64,000 nt of DNA from Laburnicola sp. R22_1 (taxonomy: Eukaryota; Ascomycota; Dothideomycetes; Pleosporales; Didymosphaeriaceae). The position numbers and the translations under genes are program-made. The notes below the pieces were generated by a model. It worked only from the letters and a program-made list of their open reading frames with translations, had not been told where the DNA came from and did not search any database. Where the stretch lies: NCBI GenBank assembly GCA_014281115.1, contig JACONQ010000001.1:806001-870000 (forward strand), in the 5' to 3' direction. Shown one piece after another: positions 54,833 through 64,000 of the stretch (the stretch's first letter is position 1; each line of letters starts with the position of its first letter).

Positions 54833-55876
54833 ATGTCCGGCCCACCCCCTCCCCTCGGCGAATCCTGGTTCCCCAACGTCGGCGGCAACATCGCCATAAA
54901 CCGCGACCCCGTCCCCCCATCTTTCGACCCTCCCAAAACCCCACCACCACAACAGCAACACCACCACCCCCCCGACGCCCAAACCCACACCGAGCAAACC
55001 ATCAACATCCCCAGCGTCCAACACCACCTCCCCGGCATCGGCCTCGCGCACGCTCTCGGCCCCTTCCCCCCACCCATGATGGGCATGGGCCTAGGAATGG
55101 GCATGCCAATGCCCTTCGGCCCCATGATGGGCTTCGGCCATGTCCAGTCTGCAGGGCCGTTGGCGCCGCCACGCATGCCGTGGAATACGCCGGGCTTGCT
55201 GGGGAATCCGAGTACGCGGTACGGAGCGTGTGTGCCGGGTATGCCGTGGCTTGGATATCCAGAGGCAGATGGTCCTCCCGCGCCGCCGAACGTCGATGGG
55301 TGCGTGCCGCCTTTTGCGCCGGGCGTGCCGCTGTGGGCTGGTGGCGGCGTGCCTGGACTTGGGATGATGGGGCTTGGTGGAATGGGAATGGGCATCGGCA
55401 TCGGCATGGGAATGAATATGGGATTTTGGCCCGGCATGAATCGCCCTGCGCCGGGGATCATAACGGAAGCCGTGGCGCCTGTTCAACCGCCCCAAGGCGA
55501 CATCACCTCGTTACCTGGCGGCGTGCCCCCGGGCGTGACGCACGTCGAGTCGGGCGAGCACTCGATCGTGCACGTGCTCAAGGGGCCGCACTTCCCCTGG
55601 CTGAACCACGGCATGCCCATGGAAGTCGAGATACTGTATGTGACGTGCAGCACGAGCATCAACCGGCTGATCGAGGTATGCAATAACAACGGGGACTGCG
55701 ACGGGTACGGCATTAGCGAGTGCCATGAGATGGTGAATGGGCAGTGGGAAAAGGGTCAGACATTTGTTTATGGGGAGCCGATGAGTATGGTGCTGACGCT
55801 TGGCGATGCGGGGTTTAACAAGGAGAGGAATAGGCCTGGTGGGAGGAGCTTGCATATTTATTTCCACAAGGTTTGA
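54833..55876 (+). CDS. Met/Gly/Pro-rich protein of unknown function
   Basis: Single exon, 347 aa, start MSGPPPPLGESWFPNVGG after a C-rich leader. I do not recognise a named family. The first 60 residues are Pro/His/Gln-rich. Residues about 80-105 and 180-205 are runs of Met, Gly and Pro (MGMGLGMGMPMPFGPMMGFG; MGMGIGIGMGMNMGFWPGM). The last 110 residues look folded: SIVHVLKGPHFPWLNHGMPM, VEILYVTCSTSINRLIEVCN, ECHEMVNGQWEKGQTFVYGE and SLHIYFHKV. It shows alternating strand-like segments and three Cys in that domain. No signal peptide or membrane segment. The ordered C-terminal block makes it likely to be a real gene. Confidence 0.72.
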   Translation: MSGPPPPLGESWFPNVGGNIAINRDPVPPSFDPPKTPPPQQQHHHPPDAQTHTEQTINIPSVQHHLPGIGLAHALGPFPPPMMGMGLGMGMPMPFGPMMGFGHVQSAGPLAPPRMPWNTPGLLGNPSTRYGACVPGMPWLGYPEADGPPAPPNVDGCVPPFAPGVPLWAGGGVPGLGMMGLGGMGMGIGIGMGMNMGFWPGMNRPAPGIITEAVAPVQPPQGDITSLPGGVPPGVTHVESGEHSIVHVLKGPHFPWLNHGMPMEVEILYVTCSTSINRLIEVCNNNGDCDGYGISECHEMVNGQWEKGQTFVYGEPMSMVLTLGDAGFNKERNRPGGRSLHIYFHKV

Positions 55877-56318
55877 TTTGGGGATTGCCTGGGAGGCGAA
55901 ATTTTGGTTGGAGATGGGCCTTCTTTGACTCGTATGGGGAGCGTGTATTCTGTGGCTAAGAGACCTTGCAGGTATGTTTCGGGTTTGGTGTGAGTTAGAG
56001 GCTCCGAGTTCACCTTTTGGTCTTGAAATAGCTGTTATTAAGGATAGGTTTTGTGAAGAAACGATTATTGAAGTTTGCAACCTTTGCAGGTGGTCACCCA
56101 TCCTTTGGACGTGCTCGCGAGAAGCTGAATTCCGGGCTCTGGAGAGTTCTGTCATTGTGGCTGGGACGAGCTGTGAGTTAGCAATGCCATGGGTCGACAC
56201 TGAAGTATAGAATATCGATTGACTGAGTCCCACATAGTTAACTAGAGTACTGATATCAAAAAATGCCCATACCCAGATCTAGGGAGATTATAAAAGTACA
56301 ATCGAACCGAGAGGCATT
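55877..56318. other. Convergent intergenic region
   Basis: 442 bp between the 3' ends of the Met/Gly-rich gene (+) and CFT2 (-). Probably terminators only. Confidence 0.4.
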
Positions 56319-59300
56319 TCATCCCAAGGCCCCAACAACAGCCAACCCTTCGTAGATCTTCCTCTTGACTTTGAAGAATGTCGCCCCTTCGATCTTCGGA
56401 TCTGCGAAGCTATGCGCCCCGCCGTCCACTTCAATCTTTCCTATAGCTGTCTTCTTTATGGCCACAGTCCCATTGATAACTAGTACACCTTCACCTCTAA
56501 ACTCTGCCGACATACCCGAAGCTTGCATGATTTTGCGCAGGTCTGCGAGGCGGAGGTCGCCGACGTGAAAAGGTTGAGCAACGGTGCGAACGGCGGTAGA
56601 GAAATTGGCGGGTAAGACATCGAGAATGGGTGTCGTGTCCATTTTGTCATCCTCAGCGGTCGAGGGCGCGGATGCTTCGAGCTTGGCTTTCTTCTTAACA
56701 GCACCTTCCTCCTCTTTAAGACTAGGCTCTAAGGAGGCAGCTGCTAATTGGCCAGTGACCGCGACCACACCAAGCCCTCTGACCTTTTGCCACTGCAGTT
56801 TGCGCACCATATTGCGGCTCAGCTTCACGGACCAAGCATTCGTATCGACACTAGCGTTTATCATCATACCTAGAACAGGTGTGAAGACGTCGACGGTGCT
56901 TGACACATCGCCAGCGCCCACTCCAAGTAGTTTTCGGAGATCTTCTGCAAGGTCGTTCGTTTCGTCCTCATCGCCAGCAACAAGAATAAGTTTTCGAGGT
57001 TTGATAAGCGGCAGTAAATTGGTAATGGTACGTCGATCGTGCAATCCAGAAAAGTCGACAAAGGCAATGCGACAATCCAGATGCAGTAGCTCCGTGCCAA
57101 TAATGACTTTGGAGGGGCCTTCGACGCGGTCTGAATCATCTTCAGGTTCACTGTCAGAAACATCTGCACCGTCGTTTGGTCCTTGCCCATTCGGATGGGC
57201 CCTTCTTTGTTTGTTTTGGCCATTTCCTACACGGCGACCGCCATCAATAGTCTGGATCGTCAGGTCTTCCCACTTCCTCTTCTGTCCAACTGTGTTCTCC
57301 TTCTTCGACCCGTCCCGGAGTGTCTCTCCAGCGACTTGATCCTCCTCATCGGCACGCACAAACTCTTCTGGTCGGATCAGTTCACCAAAGTCGTCCACTC
57401 GTCGTCGTTTAGCGACAAAGGGAAACATTTTCTCTCTTCCCTTCTTGCCCCGAACCTCATAGTCATATACATTCTTTCGCCGGATTAGAACGTTGATACC
57501 AAGCTCGGCGTCACTCAGACCTAACTTGTTCCGTGCATGTTGTAGGGTCGTTGCTGTGTTCAGAGCTTTCCCTTGGTGTTCAATATCGGAATCTTCGGAG
57601 GTCGTTGAAGTTGATGATGAACGATCATCTACAACGTCGGCTGAGGTCTCCAACGCTGAACTAGAATCTCCTTGCATGGTAGTCTGTAATTGTCGCTGTC
57701 TAGCTAGATATTGTTGGTAAAGTGGAAGCTCATGGCCCTGTAGTGCTACTGCCTGGGCTGATCTCAACGATGCTTGATTGCCAGAACCGTCGACTGCTGC
57801 CGTAGAGAGCGCATCCTGGCCAGTAGAAGCATTCCTTTCATTCCATAACTCCCATAGGTATCTACCGAGTCCCTTGTTCTGGCCTCCATAGTCGCCAACC
57901 CGTTCAGTGAGTATGATAAGATTGCGGGCATCAGATGCCAAACTCTTGATGGCATCTTTTGAGAAACCCCATTCGAGCGATGTGTCACTTGCAAGGATGA
58001 CGCGCGGTTCTGTGGCTCCGAGCATTCTTGTAACCCTCGATTTTCGCTCGAGCAGCGTAATATGTTTGAAGTCAAAGGGGGTCCTGATCTTGTCATCATC
58101 GCCTTTCGCGCCACCTTGCTGACCGCGGTTTCGTCTGTGGTCCTGCGCTTCTAGAGCGCCCGTCGCGGCTTCAAAATCTTTCACGATGCCTTCTTCCATC
58201 CACTCGAGCATACTCCGTGCATATCTCATAGTGGTTCCGCTCGTTCGGCTCGCCAAGTAGAGTCTCGCATTCCTCAGCGACCTGCCGTTGGCGGGTGTGA
58301 CTGCTTCCTTGGCCCAGGTCTCTTCGAGGAGATAAGCCAGTTCAAGGATACGAGCGCTGGAGTCGGAGGGAATCAGGACCGAGCCACCGTTCGCTACAGT
58401 ATCACGGATCATGGATATTAGCGCCTCGTCCCGCTTATCGAGCTGTCCTGCGATAGTGACCAGACCTGATCCCCTGCTGCTACAAATCATAGCCGTGGGG
58501 CGACGCAATTGCTCGAGGACTTCGGAACGTCCCGTGCCAGCTCCGCCTACCCAAGCAGCGCCGGACAGAACATGCTCTCTAGACTGATTCCAGTCCACGG
58601 CGTACACAACGGACTCCATTCCGTGCTGAATGTGCCATATTGTCCCTCCGAGGGTGTGTCCAGCGCTGTACGCTGTGATGGTGAGTCCGCCGAGGGGCGG
58701 GGAGAATGGCGAAGGAAGAGGCTGATGCGGTTGCGAGTACTTCAGAGGGTTGACGAGGCCGAAGTAGTTACTGATTTCCTCAGGTGTCGGTGCCTGCATA
58801 AGAATGTTGGGGTTGTTGCCATCTTTCAGTGAGGGAAATGAGTAGGCCGATTCGGCGAGAGCGTCGGTGGGCACAATCGAGCAGGCGAGCGGTGTGGAAG
58901 CATACAGATCCTGCAGCAGCGTGCGTCCGAGCGAGATGACGGGCGTCGTCGCGTAGACGGGTATGCGCGTGAACAAAGGGAAGTGCTTGCAGCAGTGAAC
59001 GAAGGCACCAAGATGCGCCGTGGTTGCGTGCGTGAGGAGGACGAAGGAGAGTGTCGGAACATGTCTGGAGTGTCGTAGTCAGCATGGCTCGTTGATGTGA
59101 ACAGTAGTATGGTGAGCGCGCAGCTCCTAGCCAACTGCCAGGCGTAGGCTGTCCCTGATTCTGGGTGCCACCTAGGCCTCGGAAGACGTTGCAGGCCCAG
59201 TACGTACTTCTCAATCTCCCCCAGCTTCTCGGCGTCGAAACTCTCGTCCCAGCCCACGTCGACGAGCACCTTGACGCCGCCGTCGAATTCCAGCAGTGAC

Positions 59301-59353
59301 TGCGACGCGGGCGATGCCGAGTGCGCGCCAAGCAGGGGCGTGAAGTTGAACAT
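56319..59353 (-). CDS. CFT2: Cleavage and polyadenylation factor subunit CFT2 (CPSF100/CPSF2)
   Basis: Non-catalytic metallo-beta-lactamase/beta-CASP partner of the pre-mRNA 3' endonuclease Ysh1. Two exons, 59353..59208 and 59064..56319, 963 aa. The 143-nt intron (donor GTACGT, branch GCTGAC, acceptor CTCCAG) joins KLGEIEK to HVPTLSFVLLTHATTAHLGA. The N-terminus MFNFTPLLGAHSASPASQSL is typical. The usual HxHxDH zinc motif is replaced by THATTAHLGA, as in CPSF100 proteins. ITAYSAGHTLGGTIWHI and the beta-CASP segment (VANGGSVLIPSDSSARILEL) follow. A charged linker of about 150 residues (LGINVLIRRKNVYDYEVRGK onward) and the RMBL-type C-terminus (LLPLIKPRKLILVAGDEDET) complete it. Start chosen at the family's conserved MFNF. 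Confidence 0.93.
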
Positions 59354-61109
59354 GGTGGTGGTTTTGTCGCGTATGCGCGATCCTAGCACGACGGCGACAT
59401 TGCGCGGAGTCTCTAGTGGGTGATGTTGTGGCCGAAGCGCAAAGAGGACGCGCCGCGAAAGTGAACGGGCACGTCGAAGGCTCTACGTCGGGAAAACGAC
59501 GGCTTGGCCGCCCGGCCCATGGCCAAGATAATACATAACCCTCACCGCTTCCAGGGGAACGAAGCACACTGCACAATATACCGTGTATCACGCCGAACAG
59601 CATTGAATTGTTGGCTGTTCCAGGTAAACGTCCCGTTGTCGGCAACCCGATGTCGGGCGCCCCAAGACCAGGCACGTGACCAGGGCAGCTTGAATGGACA
59701 GCCAGGCTGCATACAACGGACCGATCGTGACTCCACTCCCCTGGACATTGCATATTGACTGCCTGCGCAGCACTCTTCACTCGACGTCTTCAATCGACAT
59801 GGACGTCTTCGAGGCACTGCTGATTGACTCGTTGTGCCGCCCGGCACAGTTATTCCTCGTACATAGCAGCTGCGTGTCTACTATCGGCGGGATCCGTCGA
59901 TGATGATTTTTCAAGCCCTCGGCGAGTGCAGCATGTAGGTACATTGTGACCGGGCCCCGCTTGCAAATCACTTCCGCTCGAGGGTAGCTGTGCGCCACCT
60001 ACGGCTAAAATATGCACGTCACACACTATCACATTCGCCCTGCGTCGGCGTGGTAGACTGCATGGCCGACTAATGTAACCAATAGTGCTCACTGCTCTTG
60101 TTCTCCATGCCCCATGACTCCAGTGTGCCTCGCAACGAACCATCAACCCAAGAGGGCACTTCGCGGCATGTGCTTGGCCCTCAAACGACCGAACGAAACT
60201 TGGCTGAGGGTGACGCTGACGAGGACCAACCTGAAGTCAAAAAGCCAGGCACTGACACAGCCAGATGACCTGGTTGTTAGCCACGTCCACGTATGCTTTG
60301 GAGGGCACATGGAACGGAAGGCGTCGATGGTCGTTTCTGTCTGTTACTTGGGTCTGGAGCTCCTCGCCATGCGCTGTAGGTATGGGCGGAGGCTGGAGCC
60401 ACGGATGCTGGCCTGTTCCATATAAAGTACGGCCGAAGTCTGGAGAAACTCTCCACTGCGGTCGGCTTGACCCGTGGTCGGGAGAACCCTTTGTTGCCAG
60501 TTTGGAGCGTGCGTAACTTCAGCGCCGTCCCGCTCCCGTTCCGGGGCCAGAGGGCATGCATCGTGAAGACGCGGATGCAGCGACATGTTGCAAGCGGCTC
60601 TTTTCCGTTTGGGCGCCGAGGTTGCACGGCGTGGTGGCATGGCTAGCGTCCGATTCCGTGGCATGTCGCTCTGGAGTTGGGCTGCGTTCTCTGGCTGCGC
60701 TGGAGTCTGGCGGAGGCGGGCGGGCGCCTGGCACGTTGTCCACGTCGCTCTCCAACAAACTTTGAGCCGGCCCTGGCCTGGCTGACCCCAGGATTTGACC
60801 ACAGCCGAGGACGTGGCGCTGGGCGGTCCGAGCTGTATACGGCCCCTGCGCTTGAGCTCCAAACGTTCGACACGCCGGGCTGCCAATATCTGTATCTATC
60901 TGTGGACGAGTGTGGCATTCCGTCTGACATCGGCGGCCCTGCAGCGCTCTGCTCTGTCCCCAGCACGGAGAGGCGCAGTCACGGTCGATACGCGCAAGGG
61001 CTGGATCCCCTATGTAGGTCCCCCAGGCCGAACGAGGCCAAGGTCGCTCAAGCCGTCTATCTGATGGCATTTGGGTCGTGTCCAAGACTCCAAGTAAACA
61101 CACGAAAAC
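59354..61109. other. Long gene-free region
   Basis: 1.76 kb of normal-GC sequence upstream of CFT2. Several overlapping open frames occur on both strands, but none carries a recognisable motif or splice-joined extension. Could hide long leaders or non-coding transcripts. Confidence 0.4.
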
Positions 61110-61255
61110 AGGAGCGATCAAAAGGTCGTCCTACTACAGGAGCGATCAAAAGGTCGTCCTACTACAGGAGCGATCAAAAGGTCGTCCTACTACAGGAGCG
61201 ATCAAAAGGTCGTCCTACTACAGGAGCGATCAAAAGGTCGTCCTACTACAGGAGC
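61110..61255 (+). repeat. Perfect 28-bp minisatellite, five copies
   Basis: Five identical head-to-tail units of 28 bp (61110..61249) plus the first six bases of a sixth. Each begins AGGAGCGATCAAAAGGTCGT. There is not one substitution among copies. 28 is not a multiple of three, so any frame through it cycles through all three phases. About 1 kb upstream of the Zn2Cys6 gene. Confidence 0.95.
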
Positions 61256-62245
61256 AAGCCCCGGTCTCGGCCGTGGAAAACATAGGCAAATCAGGCTACG
61301 GGACAGAGGGCAGCAGCTGCCGCTTTCCTCATCATGCCATGCTTCCCCGCCGTCCATCATATACGATAGACACCACCTGCAGAGCCTGACCAGCCAACGG
61401 AACCGCAGCCAGTGTGCAAAGATGGCGATCCTTGAAGCAAGCAAAGCTCCAGCCGGAGCAGCATTACAATACACGGAGCCGTGACCCAGCACGCTGCCAG
61501 TATACACTGTACAATACAATACGTGCAGCCGAGCCTGAGAGATTGCAGACGCTAGTGCTCACGCTGGCGTCAATAATGTACGAGGCCATGATCCTCTCCA
61601 GGGAAATCATCCACACGTCTCATCACCTGGCCAGTGCTCCTCTCCAAATGCTGGCCCTCGTCTTAGGGTCTTATTATAAGAGAGTCGCCCGCAACCGGTA
61701 CAGTGGAAACGGCGCTCGGGGGTTGCCTCGACACAATCTCGTATTGTGGAGTCGAATCGCTGCTTAGTCGGGACCCAGCAGAGCCCGCCACTCTAAAACC
61801 ACTTTGTTTCCTGCATCTTTTTCTACTTGTTGTACTACCGGTAGTCGGCTGCGACGTGTTCCGGGTTGCTCCTCGCGTACCCTGCCCCGGTTCTCGTAAT
61901 TCCTCCACGTCCCCGCTCTCAAGTCGATCGTGTCGTACGCCTTCCGCTCGCACTCGACCACGTCTAACCCATCTCGCCCTCCCTCTGCCATCCAGCTGAA
62001 GGCCGACGCATTCTACTCCCTGACTCTCTGCTCTCCCACACAATTCTCTGTGACTCGACTGCTCGTCGACATAGCCGCGTGCGACCTCTTCCGTCGTTCC
62101 CGCCGACGCTATTGGCCAGGAGGCCTGTCTGCCCGCAACCTTGCCCGTCATCGCTCGCGACGCTGGAGCGACCCGCGTGGACCTCTACGCCCAATGCTTG
62201 CCTACCACCGCTGGTAGCCATTGATTGCCTCTCACGCCTGATCGA
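61256..62245. other. Upstream/leader region of the Zn2Cys6 gene
   Basis: 990 bp. The last ~450 bp is C/T-rich and resembles a fungal 5' leader. No separate gene recognised. Confidence 0.4.
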
Positions 62246-64000
62246 ATGATCTCGACTCTTAACTTCGGGCAACCGCTGCCCGCAGCGCATGCTCGCCTGA
62301 GCACTAGCTCCTCTCCCCAGCCCTCCATGTCGTCCAGCAGCGACTCTCCGGCCGACACGCCCACCTTCGGCCTGAGTGGTGCTTCCAACTCATACTCTCT
62401 ATCGGAAGAGCGGATGGGCTCGCGAAGTGGCTCGGATGACATCGTACCAAAGATCGAGGAGAGCGAGCTTCAGCTGTCGGACGTGAAGCCCGAGCCCGTC
62501 TCCGACGACACGCCAATCTCGCCTACTGAACCCGTACGACTCAGACGCGCCCGCGGACGACCGCGCATACACCCTCCTCGCTCTCCTACCACGTTGTCGA
62601 AGCAAGCGAAAGCACGATCAAAAACAGGCTGCACAACATGTCGAAAGCGAAAGAAGAAGTGTGACGAAACGAAGCCATTTTGTAAACGTCCCGTGGACAA
62701 AACCTTGAAGTTGGTAAGCTGATGCAGGGCAGGTCTTTCGTGTCAAAAGAACAATATCCACTGCGAAGGCTACAAGCCTGTCGAAATATGGAAGAGCGGC
62801 AAGGAAAAGCTCGCCGAAGGTCAGAATTGCCCATCCCGTGACGTGGTTTAGGCTTACCGGTGATATAGCGCGGCGAATGAGCGTTGAATTAAAGTTCGAC
62901 CTTCCGCCCCTCATGGGAGGAGTGGAAACCGACGTTGACCGTACGCTACTACAGCACTTCGTTAGCAGAGCTAGTGCCGTTCTGAGTCTACATGGCGACC
63001 AATCTACGAACCCATTTACAAGGATACTTTTACCAATGGCACTCCAGCATGAGGGCTTGATGCACTCGGTGCTGTGCCTCTCGGCATCACATCTCTGTTC
63101 TCTTAGTCCCTCCAAGGAATACGTGGACAGACAAGTGTTCCATCGAGGCAAAGCATTGCACTTACTGAATCAAGATCTACAACGTCAGCAGGCTGGCGAG
63201 GGCGGCACGATGGTCTACGAAGATTCCAATGTCGCCCAGATATTACTCCATCTCCTGCACGCCATCTGCGACGGCAACACCTCTGGAGAATACCGAATGC
63301 ACATGATCGCGGCAAAACAAATTACCATGAACCAAAAGCTTCAGAACCCGGAATTCCAAACTCTCTTCGACGAATTCTTCTACTATCATTGGATAGCTAG
63401 TGAAGTTACATCGCTCGATGGCACCGAAGTACCCATGATGGAGAACTTCAGTCTCCCCTTCGAAATCAACCCCGAGACTGCTGGCCTCATCGGCGTGTCG
63501 GACGGCTTGTTCGGCTTCATCTCGAAAATCAGTAACCTTCGCCGAAAGCTTCGCTCGCGGCTTGATAACAATATCGAGCCCACTATGGATTATGAAGCAT
63601 TGATTACGGCTCACGCTATCGATACGGGTATACGTAATTGGGTATGCCCCCAAGCACAAGGAACCCCGCGTTACACGTTGTCCATGCTGTACCGACAAGC
63701 TACCTGGGTCTATCTATACCGAACGACCAAGAAGTCCAAACCGGATCCACACATAAGGTCGGCTGTCGACGATGGCATCAAGTACATCAACGAGCTGCCC
63801 GCCGAAGGCTGGATCCAGAGCAATGTGCTACTGCCGCTTTTCTTGATAGGGTGTGCCGCTTTTGAAGAGGATCAACGGGTCGAGATCAACAGAGCTTTCA
63901 ATGGGCTTATGGCAGCTACGAGCTTGGGTAATATCATCTCCGCAAAAGAAATTGTAGACAGGATATGGCACCTCATGGACACGGATGATCCAGATTCCTG
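62246..64000 (+). CDS. Zn2Cys6 transcription factor, 3' end outside window
   Basis: Exons 62246..62681, 62733..62819 and 62869..beyond 64000. Introns are 51 and 49 nt. Intron 1 (donor GTAAAC, acceptor GGCAG) splits the fourth zinc Cys codon (T/GT). Splicing there gives six cysteines at 129, 132, 139, 146, 149 and 156 with standard spacing ([28 protein letters not shown]). Just before the cluster is an AT-hook core (RARGRPRIHP, about 101-110). After it come EGYKPVEIWKSGKEKLAE and a fungal regulatory middle domain (FDLPPLMGGVETDVDRTLLQ, ILLPMALQHEGLMHSVLCLS, HAICDGNTSGEYRMHMIAAK). The C-terminus resembles UGA3/Moc3-like regulators. Target genes are not inferable. Confidence 0.87.

Noticed and set aside
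54733..55686. 317-codon plus-strand frame and 212- and 134-codon minus-strand frames overlapping the Met/Gly-rich gene
   Set aside because: Arg/Pro/His-rich shadows of the GC-rich coding strand. The frame with the ordered C-terminal domain and good ATG context is preferred.
60519..61121. 200-codon minus-strand frame in the long intergenic region
   Set aside because: Arg/Pro/Ala-rich composition without motif, start context or homology that I can see. Looks compositional.
60677..61389. Open frames crossing the 28-bp minisatellite, encoding a repeating basic peptide
   Set aside because: All three frames are open through the repeat because the unit has no stop in any frame, so openness is not evidence of coding.
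1..64000. CRISPR array, prophage, bacterial operon or secondary-metabolite cluster
   Set aside because: Spliced eukaryotic genes throughout, no spaced direct repeats with unique spacers, and no PKS, NRPS or terpene synthase. The one tandem array (61110) has no spacers.

Overview
The window is nuclear DNA of a filamentous ascomycete (Pezizomycotina, most likely a dothideomycete). The evidence is many short introns of about 49-85 nt with GT...CTAAC/CTGAC...AG signals, fungal-only genes (frequency clock protein, DIM-2 DNA methyltransferase, ApsA/Num1, PhiA-like wall protein, Zn2Cys6 regulator), and AT-rich islands of dead transposons carrying the C-to-T and G-to-A changes of repeat-induced point mutation (RIP). 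Species cannot be fixed from the sequence alone. All exon models here were built by eye from splice signals and protein family conservation.

Layout. 0.15-9.9 kb: cohesin kleisin RAD21 (-) divergent from the Golgi Ca/Mn pump PMR1 (+), then a TFIIIC tau55-like subunit, an unrecognised three-exon gene and a DUF3431 membrane protein. 10.8-17.4 kb: DIM-2 cytosine methyltransferase, dihydroorotase URA4 (with a probable GC-AG intron) and an alpha/beta-hydrolase broken by two small insertions. 17.4-20 kb: gene-poor, with a decayed pogo-type transposase tail and two short repeat families. 20.0-25.7 kb: the circadian clock gene frq (-) with a long upstream region, and COQ9 (-). 26.3-33.6 kb: CMR1 WD40 protein, a PhiA-like secreted wall protein, mitochondrial serine hydroxymethyltransferase (-, five exons) and an F-box-like protein. 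34.1-38.8 kb: an AT-rich island made of two near full-length pogo/Fot1-type elements (2,217 and 2,218 bp) in inverted orientation plus a third 292-bp end fragment. 39.6-40.9 kb: Hsp90 co-chaperone CNS1 (-). 41-44.4 kb: gene-free, with an AT-rich patch. 44.4-48.5 kb: ApsA/Num1 cortical anchor. 48.9-50.3 kb: a complete Tc1/mariner element with TA duplications and a broken transposase. 50.4-51.5 kb: a truncated MFS transporter pseudogene. 52.6-59.4 kb: GH5 exo-1,3-beta-glucanase, a Met/Gly/Pro-rich protein of unknown function and the cleavage/polyadenylation subunit CFT2 (-). 59.4-62.2 kb: a long intergenic region with a perfect 28-bp x 5 minisatellite. 62.2 kb to the end: a Zn2Cys6 transcription factor that runs off the window.

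Most genes are unrelated housekeeping functions. One biological thread links part of the window: DIM-2 belongs to the enzyme class that methylates RIP-mutated DNA, and the same window holds clearly RIP-mutated transposons. I found no bacterial-type system, CRISPR array, rRNA or tRNA gene.
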